Assembly (NCBI GenBank): GCA_040881945.1
Contig: JBBECF010000175.1
Location: 7,992 to 71,991 of the forward strand
Source: JBBECF01 sp040881945
GTDB lineage: Bacteria; Pseudomonadota; Alphaproteobacteria; Dongiales; Dongiaceae
Reading direction: 5' to 3'
DNA: 64,000 nucleotides
Made by a program: the position numbers and the translations under genes. Of the stretch, positions 51,070 through 64,000 are shown piece by piece; the first letter of the stretch is position 1, and each line of letters begins with the position of its first letter. Below the pieces are notes generated by a model. It was not told the origin of the DNA. It was given only the letters and a program-made list of their open reading frames with translations, and did no database searches.

Positions 51070-52560
51070 ATGATGGTGCTATCACGCCGCCGCCTCCTCT
51101 TTGCCGGCACCGGGCTTGCGGCTTTTGGCGCGCTTCGGCGGCCAACGCGCACCGCCCTCGCGCTCGGCGACGCCCCGACGACCCTTGAGGTCGCGACGCG
51201 CACGATCGAGGTGCAGGGCAAGCCGGCCGAGGTGTTCGGGATCCGCCAGGCCGATGGCATGCATGGCCTCTATGCCCGTGCCGGCGACCCTTTCCGCGTG
51301 CGCCTCGTCAACCGGCTCTCGACCGAGACGCTGGTCCATTGGCACGGCCTCACGCCGCCCTACCAGCAGGACGGCGTGCCGGATATCTCCCAGCCCGCGC
51401 TCGTGCCCGGGGCGGCCTACGAGTATGACTTTCCGCTTCGTCGGCCGGGGACGTTCTGGATGCACTCCCACCTCGGCCTGCAGGAACAGCGACTTCTCGC
51501 GGCGCCGCTGATCGTCCGCGATCCGGCCGAAGCCGGGTTGGACGAGCAGGAAGTCGTCGTCCTGCTGCATGACTTCACCTTCCGGGACCCCGAGGAAATC
51601 CTCGCTGAATTGTCGGGTGGCGGCGGCCACGCCATGGACATGGGGAACCAGGCGCCGGAGGCCATGACGGCGCCGGCGACGACGATGGACGACGGCGCCA
51701 TGGGGCACGGCGCCGAGCCTGACGCGCCGATGGCGTCCGGCGCCATGGACGCGGACGTGAACGACGTCGAGTTCGACGCCTACCTGGCGAACGACCGGAC
51801 GCTCGCCGATCCCGAAGTCGTACCGGTCGAGCCGGGCGGCCGGGTCCGGCTCCGCCTCATCAACGGTGCGGCGGCGACCAACTTCTTCATCGACCTCGGC
51901 GCGATCGAGGGAGATCTCATCGCGGTCGATGGCAATCCGGTCATGCCGTTGCGCGGGAGCCGGTTCGAAATCGCGATCTCGCAGCGCCTCGACATCCGGC
52001 TTCGGCTCCCGACCGGCCAGGGAGCCTACCCCGTCCTCGCCCAACGCGAGGGCGAAGAGGAGCGGACGGGGATCATCCTGGCGACGAAGGATGCCCCGGT
52101 GCGCCGCGTCGCCGAGCGCGCCGCCGCCGCCGCTGGGATCGCCGGTTTCGGGCTCGAGCGCCGGCTTCGCGCCGCGGCCCCGCTGGCGGCGCGGCCCGCG
52201 GACCGGACCCTGGCGCTCGACCTGACCGGGAGCATGGCGACCTATTCATGGACGCTCAACGGACGGAGCTTCGGCGCGCATACGCCGCTCGTCGTGGCCG
52301 AAGGCGAGCGCGTCGAGGTCGTCATCCGCAACCGCACCGAGATGTCGCACCCCATGCACCTGCACGGGCACAGCTTCCAGGTCGTCGCCATCGACGGCCA
52401 GCGCCTGGACGGCGCCCTGCGCGATACGGTCCTCGTGCCCCTGAACGGCGGCGTCACCATCGCGTTCGACGCCGACAACCCCGGGCGTTGGGCGTTCCAC
52501 TGTCACCACCTCTACCACATGGCCGCCGGCATGATGACGACGGTCGAGTACCAAGCCTGA
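51070..52560 (+). CDS. Multicopper oxidase (CopA/CueO-like)
   Basis: 496 residues. A twin-arginine signal (LSRRRLLFAGTGLAAFGAL) directs folded export. All copper sites are present: HWHGLTPP and MHSHLGLQ (N-terminal), HPMHLHGHSF and HCHHLYHMAAGMM (C-terminal, type 1 and trinuclear ligands). A Met/His-rich loop (about residues 190-240: MDMG, MTAPATTMDDGAMGHG) resembles the Cu(I)-capturing loop of copper-resistance oxidases. It oxidises Cu(I) to the less toxic Cu(II) in the periplasm. ATG 51070 has AAAGG at an ideal distance; ATG 51061 is too close to it. Confidence 0.93.
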   Translation: MMVLSRRRLLFAGTGLAAFGALRRPTRTALALGDAPTTLEVATRTIEVQGKPAEVFGIRQADGMHGLYARAGDPFRVRLVNRLSTETLVHWHGLTPPYQQDGVPDISQPALVPGAAYEYDFPLRRPGTFWMHSHLGLQEQRLLAAPLIVRDPAEAGLDEQEVVVLLHDFTFRDPEEILAELSGGGGHAMDMGNQAPEAMTAPATTMDDGAMGHGAEPDAPMASGAMDADVNDVEFDAYLANDRTLADPEVVPVEPGGRVRLRLINGAAATNFFIDLGAIEGDLIAVDGNPVMPLRGSRFEIAISQRLDIRLRLPTGQGAYPVLAQREGEEERTGIILATKDAPVRRVAERAAAAAGIAGFGLERRLRAAAPLAARPADRTLALDLTGSMATYSWTLNGRSFGAHTPLVVAEGERVEVVIRNRTEMSHPMHLHGHSFQVVAIDGQRLDGALRDTVLVPLNGGVTIAFDADNPGRWAFHCHHLYHMAAGMMTTVEYQA

Positions 52561-52604
52561 CCGCGGACCGTCCGGCGAAATTCGGTCGTTGGGGAAGATT
52601 GGCA

Positions 52605-53162
52605 ATGTCGGTCGTATCCGATACGAACAAGCCGGAACTCTCGGGAGGCGGCGAGACGCGCCGCGACTTCCTGTACCTCGCGACCGCGGCCGTTGCCGTG
52701 GCCGGTGCGGCGACCGCCGTCTGGCCGTTCATCGACAGCCTGAACCCGTCGGCCGACGTGCTTGCGTTCGCCACCACCGAGTTGGATATCGGGCCGGTCG
52801 AGGTCGGCCAGCGGATCACGGTGACCTGGCGCGGCCGACCGGTGTTCATCCTGCGCCGCACGGCCGAGGAAATCGCCAGAGCCAAGGCGGATGACGTGGC
52901 CGACCTCATCGATCCCGAGCCCGATGGCGCGCGCGTGCAGAAGGACGAATGGCTCGTCGTGGTCGGGATCTGCACGCATCTGGGCTGTATCCCGCAAGGG
53001 CAGAAGCCCCTGGACCCGCGCGGCGCGCATGGCGGTTGGTTCTGCACCTGCCACGGATCGGTCTACGACATTTCCGGGCGGGTCCGACGGGGGCCGGCGC
53101 CGCGGAACCTCGAGGTTCCACCATACGCGTTCCTGGACGAGACGATGGTCCGTATCGGTTAG
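52605..53162 (+). CDS. Orphan Rieske iron-sulfur protein (ubiquinol-cytochrome c reductase type)
   Basis: 185 residues. An N-terminal ETRRDFLYLATAAVAVAGAATAVWP segment is Tat-like and membrane-anchoring. The [2Fe-2S] ligands are in CTHLGCIPQGQ and WFCTCHGSVYD; the second box has CTCH rather than the usual CPCH. The length and the flap region match the bc1 subunit, but no cytochrome b or c1 gene is nearby. It could pass electrons between quinol and the copper oxidase or cytochrome of the island. Confidence 0.9.
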   Translation: MSVVSDTNKPELSGGGETRRDFLYLATAAVAVAGAATAVWPFIDSLNPSADVLAFATTELDIGPVEVGQRITVTWRGRPVFILRRTAEEIARAKADDVADLIDPEPDGARVQKDEWLVVVGICTHLGCIPQGQKPLDPRGAHGGWFCTCHGSVYDISGRVRRGPAPRNLEVPPYAFLDETMVRIG

Positions 53163-53217
53163 CCGCCGGCCGACGGCGCAGGCCATCGAGAGCGAGAGAG
53201 AGGAGAGCCGACGGGCC

Positions 53218-53820
53218 ATGAGAATATCGGCCAGACCGTTTGGGGAGTATCCGTGGTACCTGCGGCCGTTTTTCTGGAAGCAACGCCGCAAGTACGGCGC
53301 GGTCCTCGACTCCGCGCTGCTGTGGGCCCGCTCGCCGAGGGTCTTCCTCGGCGTGGCGCTGCTATACGGCGCCATCGACCGCAAGAGCTCGCCGCTCCAC
53401 CCGGTCCTGCGTTCGCTGGTGACGGTGCGGGTGTCCCAGCTCAACCTCTGCCGGTTCTGCGTCGACCTCAATATGGCGACGCTCCTCAAGCGCGGCGTCC
53501 CCATCGAGAAGGTCGAGGCCCTGGAGGATTGGTCGACGAGCGACCTGTTCGACGAGCGAGAGCGCGCCGCCCTCGACTACGCCGAGGCGGTCACCTTGTC
53601 GGACCGCGAGGTCGGCGACGACCTCGTCGAGCGCCTGTCACGGCATTTCGGCGGGGACGCGATCGTCGAGCTGACCGCCCTCGTCGCCTTCCAGAACATG
53701 TCGAGCAAGTTCAACAGCGCGCTCAGCGTCCCGTCGCAAGGGTTCTGCCGCGTCCCGGCCGCCGCGTCCGCCGAGGCCGGGCCGCGGCTCGGGTCGGATC
53801 GGCACCGACGATCGCGGTAG
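53218..53820 (+). CDS. Carboxymuconolactone decarboxylase (AhpD-like) family protein
   Basis: 200 residues. The helical core includes the CxxC pair in QLNLCRFCVDLNMA (about residues 75-88) used by AhpD-type reductases, and TALVAFQNMSSKFN near the end. The first 45 residues contain an aromatic patch (YPWYLRPFFWKQRRKYG). A long purine-rich leader includes GAGGAG. It is probably a thiol peroxidase or reductase; the substrate is unknown. It follows the Rieske gene by 55 bp. Confidence 0.85.
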   Translation: MRISARPFGEYPWYLRPFFWKQRRKYGAVLDSALLWARSPRVFLGVALLYGAIDRKSSPLHPVLRSLVTVRVSQLNLCRFCVDLNMATLLKRGVPIEKVEALEDWSTSDLFDERERAALDYAEAVTLSDREVGDDLVERLSRHFGGDAIVELTALVAFQNMSSKFNSALSVPSQGFCRVPAAASAEAGPRLGSDRHRRSR

Positions 53821-53842
53821 GTTCGGCGAGGAGCCGAAATCC

Positions 53843-55156
53843 ATGACCGAGATCGAAACCCTCCTGCGGCGTGCGGAGATCGCGGGCGAGCGGACGGCCG
53901 CCGTGTTCCGGCTGGTGATCTTTCTGACCTTGCTTGCCGTGATTTTTTCCGTCACGGAGGGCGACGGGGGGCATGCCCCGTTGTTCCTCACGGCCGCCGT
54001 GTACGGCGCCGGAACGGTCGTGGGGCTTCTGCTCGCGTGGCGGAAGCTGTTTCATCCGCTGATTCCCTATGCGTTCGTCACGTTCGACATTGGCCTGTTG
54101 ACCGTCCAGTTGCTGATGCTGACCGGCGCCATGGGGATGTCGTCGACGCTGGTCTTCTCTCTTCCCGCCGCGGCGCTGGTTTACGTTTTCTTGGTTCATG
54201 CCTCGATGCGGTATCGGCCCTGGCTGGTCGTCTATGCCGCGGCGCTGTTCCTCGTCGGCATGGGGGTCGGCGAGGGTCTGATCGGGGCGGCGGGTGGGGC
54301 GGCGTTCGATCAAATGCGCGGCAACGCACCGATGCGCGGACCCGAAGCCATGGGCGGCTTTGCGCAATTCGCGGTCTTTCCCGTCGCCATCGTCAGCCTG
54401 TGCGCGCTCATTCTCTTCGTGATCTCGAGGCGTACGCGCCGCCTGCTTCTGGAGTCGATCGAGCAGGGCCGCCGAGCGAGTCGGCTGGCGCGCTACTTCT
54501 CGCCGAACCTGGCCGGCGAGCTGGCGGCAACGCCGGAAGCCGAGCTGCTGGCCGGCCGGCGCCAACCGGTAGCGGTGCTGTTCGCCGACGTCCGCGGCTT
54601 CACCGGGATGGCGGAGACGATGTCGACGCAGGAACTCGGGACGTTCCTGTCGGCGTTCCGCACGCGCCTCACGCGCCCGGTCTTCGCGCTGGGCGGCACC
54701 GTCGACAAGTTCATCGGCGACGCCGTGATGGTGGTGTTCGGGACGCCGCGCCACCAGACGGACGACGCGAGCCGGGCGCTCGCCTGCGCCCTGGCAATGC
54801 TCGAGGAGGCCGGGACATGGTCGGACGAGCGGGTTCGAGAAGGCAAGCCCGCGGTGGCGATCGGCATCGGCGTCCACTACGGCGAGGTCTTCGCCGGGGC
54901 GCTGGGCGACCACCAGGTCCTCGAGTACACGGTCATCGGCGACACCGTGAACGTGGCCGAGCGGCTGGAGAAACTGACCCGCGAGGTCGACGCCTCGCTG
55001 GTCGTCTCCGCGCCGCTCCTCCGGGCCGCCGGAGAGGCCGGCGAGGCGCCCCGGTGGCGCCGCCTGCCGGCCCAGCAGTTGCGCGGGCATCGGCAACCGA
55101 TCGAGGTATTCGCCAGACTGCAAGCCGCGCAGACCGGACAAGCGTCCGCGCCTTAG
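53843..55156 (+). CDS. Membrane-bound class III adenylate/guanylate cyclase
   Basis: 437 residues. Five to six membrane segments (about residues 20-200) form an integral sensor. The catalytic domain (about residues 240-420) has the metal-binding Asp residues in AVLFADVRGFT and DKFIGDAVMVVFG, the substrate-defining Lys/Asp region (DKFIGD; EYTVIGDTVNVAERL) and transition-state Asn/Arg in NVAERL. It should make cAMP from ATP in response to an unknown membrane or redox signal. It starts 22 bp after the AhpD-like gene. Confidence 0.9.
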   Translation: MTEIETLLRRAEIAGERTAAVFRLVIFLTLLAVIFSVTEGDGGHAPLFLTAAVYGAGTVVGLLLAWRKLFHPLIPYAFVTFDIGLLTVQLLMLTGAMGMSSTLVFSLPAAALVYVFLVHASMRYRPWLVVYAAALFLVGMGVGEGLIGAAGGAAFDQMRGNAPMRGPEAMGGFAQFAVFPVAIVSLCALILFVISRRTRRLLLESIEQGRRASRLARYFSPNLAGELAATPEAELLAGRRQPVAVLFADVRGFTGMAETMSTQELGTFLSAFRTRLTRPVFALGGTVDKFIGDAVMVVFGTPRHQTDDASRALACALAMLEEAGTWSDERVREGKPAVAIGIGVHYGEVFAGALGDHQVLEYTVIGDTVNVAERLEKLTREVDASLVVSAPLLRAAGEAGEAPRWRRLPAQQLRGHRQPIEVFARLQAAQTGQASAP

Positions 55157-55173
55157 GCGAAAGAGGCCGAGCA

Positions 55174-55347
55174 ATGGCCGCAAGGGCTTGGATTGCGACG
55201 CTCGTCGCCCTGCTCGCGCTGGCGGCGGGATCGTACGGAGTCTTCCTGTACCTGCGGCCGACGCCCTTGCCGGAGGGCCTGTCCTAGGGAAACCGCCACG
55301 TCGAGGGCACCGAGGTAAGGGTCGGGGCCGAGATCGCGGGGCATCGT
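55174..55347 (+). pseudogene. Degraded HlyD-family efflux adaptor fragment
   Basis: From ATG 55174 a membrane anchor (ATLVALLALAAGSYGVFLYLRP) and PLPEGLS are read before TAG at 55285. Across the stop the same frame continues GNRHVEGTEVRVGAEIAG, the characteristic N-terminal segment of HlyD/EmrA adaptors. The sequence then degenerates and stops near the tRNA gene. It is therefore the first fifth of an efflux adaptor with a nonsense mutation and a missing 3' end. The 37-residue remnant may still be translated. Confidence 0.75.
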
Positions 55348-55406
55348 CGGCGCGGTCGAGGCGCTGCTACGGCCGGCGCTTCGTTCTCGCAAATACATGA
55401 AACCAT

Positions 55407-55481
55407 TGGTGGGTGCGCCGGGATTCGAACCCGGGACCACCTGATTAAAAGTCAGATGCTCTACCGCTGAGCTACGCACCC
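55407..55481 (-). tRNA. tRNA-Lys (anticodon TTT), CCA encoded
   Basis: Read on the minus strand, the gene begins GGGTGCGTAGCTCAGC and folds into the cloverleaf. The acceptor stem is GGGTGCG/CGCACCC, the anticodon loop CTTTTAA (anticodon TTT), and the T arm CCGGGTTCGAATCCCGG. The discriminator is A and the 3' CCA is encoded (55407-55409). There is no integrase or attachment-site duplication next to it. Confidence 0.97.
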
Positions 55482-55722
55482 GGAGGCGGGCGTCCTTCGC
55501 GCCCGGTGCCGCGACCGCCGATCTAGCACGCCGGCCGCCGATTGCAAGGCGAAAAGCGGCCGCCCGCCGCCGCCTGGGCCGCCGCCGGGGTCCCTCGTCG
55601 GGTCGTCCGCCCTCGGACGGCCGAGCCGAGCGCTCGCGCCCCGCCATTGCGTCGCCCGCCCGGCCTGGGGGAGAATGGCCCGGCCGGCCGCCGCCCCGGC
55701 GGCGCATCGCGAGGACAGTACT

Positions 55723-55992
55723 ATGGCCCTGTGGAAACTGACCCCGCTCGACCTGACCGACCGCAATTGGGAGGCAAGCTCGCATCGGGGCATGGCCATC
55801 GTCCGCGCCCCGAACGCGCAGGCCGCCCGCGATGCGGCGCAGCGGGCCTTCGGCGTCAAGACGCGGTTCCAGCCGGGCGTCGGCACGACGTCCCCGCCCT
55901 GGGAGCGTGACGAGCTGGTCAAGGCGGAGTCGGTCGCCGACCCGCGCTACGACCCCGAAGGCCCCACCGAGGTCCTCGAGCCGTCGGTCTGA
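55723..55992 (+). CDS. Hypothetical protein
   Basis: 89 residues, soluble. The start MALWKLTPLDLTDRNWEASSHRG has GAGGA upstream. The middle (AQAARDAAQRAFGVKTRF) is helical, and the end (SVADPRYDPEGPTEVLEPS) is acidic and proline-rich. Similar short proteins exist in alphaproteobacteria, but I recognise no function. It converges on coaD. Confidence 0.72.
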   Translation: MALWKLTPLDLTDRNWEASSHRGMAIVRAPNAQAARDAAQRAFGVKTRFQPGVGTTSPPWERDELVKAESVADPRYDPEGPTEVLEPSV

Positions 55993-56013
55993 GGCGCCGG
56001 GCCGGGGGCGCGG

Positions 56014-56545
56014 TCAAGACTCGTCGGTCGTCCCGCCGCTGCGCCGCTCCTGCTCCAGCCGCACCGCGATATGCGCCGCCACCCGCGGCGTGACGAACGA
56101 GCCGACGTCGCCGCCGAGCCGGCCGATCTCCTTGACGAAGCGCGAGGAGATGAAGTGGTGCCGGTCCGACGCCATCAGGAACACCGTCTCGATGTCCGGG
56201 CTGACGCGGGCGTTCATGCCGGCCATCTGGAACTCGTACTCGAAGTCGGAAACCGCGCGCAGGCCCCGGATCACGATCCCCGCCCCCATCGAGGCGGCGA
56301 AGTGGACGAGCAGGTTGTCGAATCCGCGCACCTCGACCGCGGCCCCGCCGTCGGCCCGCGCCATCGCCTCGGTCTCCTCGCGCAGCATCGCCAGCCGCTC
56401 CTCGATGCCGAACAGCGGACCCTTGCCGGCGTTGTGGGCGACCCCGACGATCAGCCGATCGACCAGCCGCATCGCCCGCCGGATGATGTCCAGATGGCCG
56501 TTGGTGATCGGATCGAAGGTCCCCGGATAGATGCCGACGCGCATC

Positions 56546-56553
<8 letters not shown>
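56014..56553 (-). CDS. coaD: Phosphopantetheine adenylyltransferase
   Basis: 179 residues. It adenylates 4'-phosphopantetheine in CoA synthesis. The nucleotidyltransferase signature GTFDPITNGHLDII (T/HxGH, about residues 10-23), the RGLRAVSDFEYEFQM segment and HHFISSRFVKEI are all present. ATG 56553 was chosen because GAGGGGG precedes it; ATG 56544 (MRVGIYP) is an alternative. The gene overlaps the gyrA stop by 8 bp, so coaD is translated behind gyrA. Confidence 0.95.
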
Positions 56554-59275
<2,722 letters not shown>

Positions 59276-59471
59276 GATATTTTGCCAGGAAAATCAATCT
59301 GTTGGGAGGTGCCCCCGCGGGCTTCCGCGGAAGCTCCGGCGGGGTCGGGGCGGGCCGCCACGAACGCGTTACAGCCTAGCAGGATTCGCGCGTGCGAACA
59401 ACAGCGGCCGGCCGAATCCGCCGGTTCGGGCCGAGCCTCAATCTGAACGGCGCCGCGACCGCCGCCCCGTC

Positions 59472-59960
59472 CTAAAACGGGATTTCGTCGTCGAGGTCGG
59501 AAACCGGCGCCGGGCCGCGGCCGGAGCCGCCCGCGGCGGTGGGTTCCGACGCTCCTGAGCTTGTCGAAGGATCGCCAGGTCCGCCCTCGCCGCCGCCGGC
59601 GCCGGCGCCGCGCGAATCCAGCATCGTCAGCTCGCCGCGGAAGCGCTGCAGCACGACCTCGGTGGTGTATTTCTCCACGCCCGACTGGTCGGTCCATTTG
59701 CGCGTCTGGATCTGACCCTCCAGGTACACCTTCGCGCCCTTCTTGAGGTACTTCTCCGCCACCTCGACCAGGCGCTCGTTGAAGATCACGACGCGGTGCC
59801 ATTCGGTGCGCTCGCGGCGCTCGCCGGAGCTCTTGTCGCGCCAGCTTTCCGAGGTGGCGACCGACAGATTGGCGACCCGGTTGCCGTCCTGGAGGCTGCG
59901 AATCTCGGGGTCGCGCCCCAAATTGCCGATCAGGATCGCCTTGTTGACGCTGCCAGCCAT
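59472..59960 (-). CDS. ssb: Single-stranded DNA-binding protein with captured repeat in its linker
   Basis: 162 residues. The OB fold (NKAILIGNLGRDPEIRS to TEVVLQRFRGELTML, about residues 5-112) binds ssDNA as a tetramer. The acidic tip DLDDEIPF at the C-terminus recruits repair and replication partners. The Gly-rich linker includes PSTSSGASEP, encoded by a palindromic repeat of the same family as the one at 6595-6676. AAAGGA precedes the ATG. It is divergent from uvrA, as in many Proteobacteria. Confidence 0.95.
   Translation of the reverse strand: MAGSVNKAILIGNLGRDPEIRSLQDGNRVANLSVATSESWRDKSSGERRERTEWHRVVIFNERLVEVAEKYLKKGAKVYLEGQIQTRKWTDQSGVEKYTTEVVLQRFRGELTMLDSRGAGAGGGEGGPGDPSTSSGASEPTAAGGSGRGPAPVSDLDDEIPF
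59548..59574. repeat. Dispersed repeat core (CTTCGACAAGCTCAGG) inside ssb
   Basis: The 27-bp segment reads CCTTCGACAAGCTCAGGAGC on the minus strand and encodes PSTSSGA in the flexible ssb linker. The core matches the arms of the def-rmuC repeat at 6595-6676. Being a multiple of three, it leaves the frame and the C-terminal tip intact. Confidence 0.8.
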
Positions 59961-60139
59961 GGGTTCGTCCTTTCCGGTCTCGGCCGCGCCGGCGAGGCGG
60001 CGCAAGGGCGCTAGTCTATACGCAACCCCACCCGCCCTGCCATCGGGTTCTCGTTCGGTATCCCGACCCCTTGAGAGTCGCTTTTGCCGCCTCCAGAGCG
60101 TATATCCTCAAGGGTTTCACCCCGGCCCGGGACCCTGGC

Positions 60140-63004
<2,865 letters not shown>

Positions 63005-63029
63005 GGCCGGTTCAACGGAGAACGACGCG

Positions 63030-63662
63030 ATGTACAAGCTCTACTACGATTCCGGCGCCGCCAGCATGGCGCCCCACGCCGTGCTCCAGGAGATCGGCGC
63101 GCCGCACGAGCTGGTGCGGGTCGATACCGACAAGGGCGAGCACCGCGGCGCCGCCTACACCCGGCTCAACCCCAACGCCCGCGTGCCGACCCTCGACCAC
63201 GACGGCATGATCATGTACGAGTCGGCGGCGATTTGCCTGTATCTCAGCGAGCGCCATCCGGACGCCAAGCTGATGCCGGCCGTCGGCGCGCCCCGGCGCG
63301 GGCATTTCCTGCAATGGCTCACCTTCCTCACCAACACGGTGCAGGAGGCGTCGATGCAATGGTTCCACCCCGACTACTACGCCGACGACGCGGCCGCCCA
63401 GCAGGCGGTGAAGAGGCACGCCGAGGCGAAGCACGACCGGCAGTGGCGGCAGATCGACGCCGCGCTCGGCCGCGATGGGCCGTATCTGCTCGGCGGCGAG
63501 TTCAGCGCCGCCGACATCTATCTCGCCATGCTCGTGCGCTGGACACGCAACATGGCGACGCCGGCGATGACCTACGCCAACGTGAAGCGCTGCGCCGACC
63601 TGGTGAAGGCCCGGCCGGCCTATCGGCGCATGCTGGCCGTTGAGGGTATCGAGCAACCCTAG
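63030..63662 (+). CDS. Glutathione S-transferase family protein
   Basis: 210 residues. The thioredoxin-like N-terminal domain starts YKLYYDSGAASMAPHAVL, with a Ser-rich active-site loop. The glutathione-binding segment is RVPTLDHDGMIMYESAAICLYL (about residues 51-72). An all-alpha C-terminal domain with GGEFSAADIYLAML (about residues 158-171) follows. It is a cytosolic detoxification or reductase enzyme of the beta/theta-like type; the substrate is unknown. It lies 25 bp after uvrA and may be cotranscribed. Confidence 0.93.
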   Translation: MYKLYYDSGAASMAPHAVLQEIGAPHELVRVDTDKGEHRGAAYTRLNPNARVPTLDHDGMIMYESAAICLYLSERHPDAKLMPAVGAPRRGHFLQWLTFLTNTVQEASMQWFHPDYYADDAAAQQAVKRHAEAKHDRQWRQIDAALGRDGPYLLGGEFSAADIYLAMLVRWTRNMATPAMTYANVKRCADLVKARPAYRRMLAVEGIEQP

Positions 63663-63692
63663 CGGCTCGTTCGCGCGCGGGAGGGCGCGACC

Positions 63693-64000
63693 TCAGGCCC
63701 TTGCGGCGACCGCCTCGACCTCGAACAGCCAATCCGGCCGGGCGAGGCCGGCGACCACCGCCAGGGTCGAGACCGGCTCGGCGCCGCCCAGCGCCGCATC
63801 GCGGATGCGCCGGGACTCCGCCACGTCGCCGGGCCGGGTCAGGTAGACGTTGACCTTGACCAGGTCGGCCGGCCCCATGCCGGCGGCCGCCAGGATGGCG
63901 AGCAGGTTCGTCCACGCCTGCTCCGCCTGGGCGGCGAATCCGGCCCCCGCCAGCGTGCCGTCGGGGCGCACGCCGACCTGCCCGGAGACGTGCAGCCAGC
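63693..64000 (-). CDS. RidA family protein (YjgF/YER057c/UK114), C-terminal part
   Basis: About 100 residues are visible and the gene runs off the right end. The frame reads back through LHVSGQVGVRPDGTLAG, AEQAWTNLLAILAAAG, DLVKVNVYLTRPGD to FEVEAVAARA at the C-terminus, the RidA fold. Archetypal members deaminate reactive enamines/imines. The critical Arg expected in the final strand (V-x-x-L-A-R-P, seen as VVAGLARPDW) is present. The start codon is outside the window; internal GTG 63971 is not the true start. Confidence 0.85.
   Translation of the reverse strand, partial: WLHVSGQVGVRPDGTLAGAGFAAQAEQAWTNLLAILAAAGMGPADLVKVNVYLTRPGDVAESRRIRDAALGGAEPVSTLAVVAGLARPDWLFEVEAVAARA

Noticed and set aside
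52605..53162. Start of a complete cytochrome bc1 operon
   Set aside because: The next genes encode an AhpD-like protein and a cyclase; no cytochrome b or c1 is present.
55407..55481. tRNA-Lys as an integration site of a genomic island
   Set aside because: No integrase and no direct repeat of the tRNA 3' end was found within the window.
59961..60139. LexA/SOS box between ssb and uvrA
   Set aside because: GTTCTCGTTC near 60048 has only two bases between the GTTC copies, whereas the alphaproteobacterial box needs seven.

Overview
The window is high-GC chromosomal DNA from an alphaproteobacterium, probably Rhodospirillales-like. This placement is an inference from the dapD-dapE / truA-fmt-def / rmuC neighbourhood, DUF3775, the SPFH-NfeD pair, a GyrA of alphaproteobacterial type and the many start/stop-overlapping genes. 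There is one sequencing gap (10 N, 5808-5817). No prophage, conjugative element, CRISPR array or rRNA operon is visible. One tRNA (Lys, TTT) and one complete insertion sequence (IS1380 family, 34683-36344, TSD TTAG) are present.

Layout. 1-9384: housekeeping block: end of a pyrimidine 5'-nucleotidase, a DUF1778/GNAT toxin-antitoxin pair wedged in front of lysine/diaminopimelate genes dapD and dapE, then truA-fmt-def on the minus strand (an inverted repeat with the gap splits def from fmt), rmuC and SPFH-NfeD. 9385-16183: a repeat-filled intergenic stretch, a DUF4139 protein, an alpha/beta hydrolase, a type III polyketide synthase with its isoprenylcysteine-methyltransferase-like partner, a polytopic glycosyltransferase-like protein and a cytochrome c'. 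16273-21591: small unknowns, a response regulator and the minus-strand run archease-rtcB-pncB-DUF3775. 21757-30419: a divergent catabolic locus: a polyamine-type ABC transporter to the left; a DeoR repressor, class II aldolase, FGGY kinase and glycerol-1-phosphate-dehydrogenase-like enzyme to the right. Together these look like uptake, phosphorylation, cleavage and reduction of a small polyol or sugar. 30439-37175: a CheY-like regulator and a hybrid histidine kinase broken by an exact 20-bp tandem duplication, a small secreted protein, the IS1380 copy and a thermonuclease.

37424-55347 is the main accessory region: a copper/envelope redox island. It holds a DsbA-like protein, a cytochrome c, an EnvZ/OmpR-type two-component system, a Met-rich periplasmic protein behind an array of GTAAC/GTTAC sites, three YHS-domain proteins (one of them the CopA-type P1B ATPase), a DUF3141 protein with a PhaC-like cysteine elbow, a frameshifted FAD oxidoreductase, a beta-propeller protein, DUF2933, a second isoprenylcysteine-type methyltransferase, a multicopper oxidase, an orphan Rieske protein, a carboxymuconolactone-decarboxylase-like protein and a membrane adenylate cyclase, ending in a decayed HlyD fragment. 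An FNR/FixK-like box stands in front of the ATPase. The gene set suggests copper export, oxidation and periplasmic sequestration, perhaps coupled to low-oxygen sensing.

55407-64000 returns to core genes: tRNA-Lys, coaD, gyrA, ssb and uvrA, followed by a glutathione S-transferase and a RidA-family protein cut by the window end. Several short palindromic repeat families lie between genes, and one has been captured inside the ssb reading frame.
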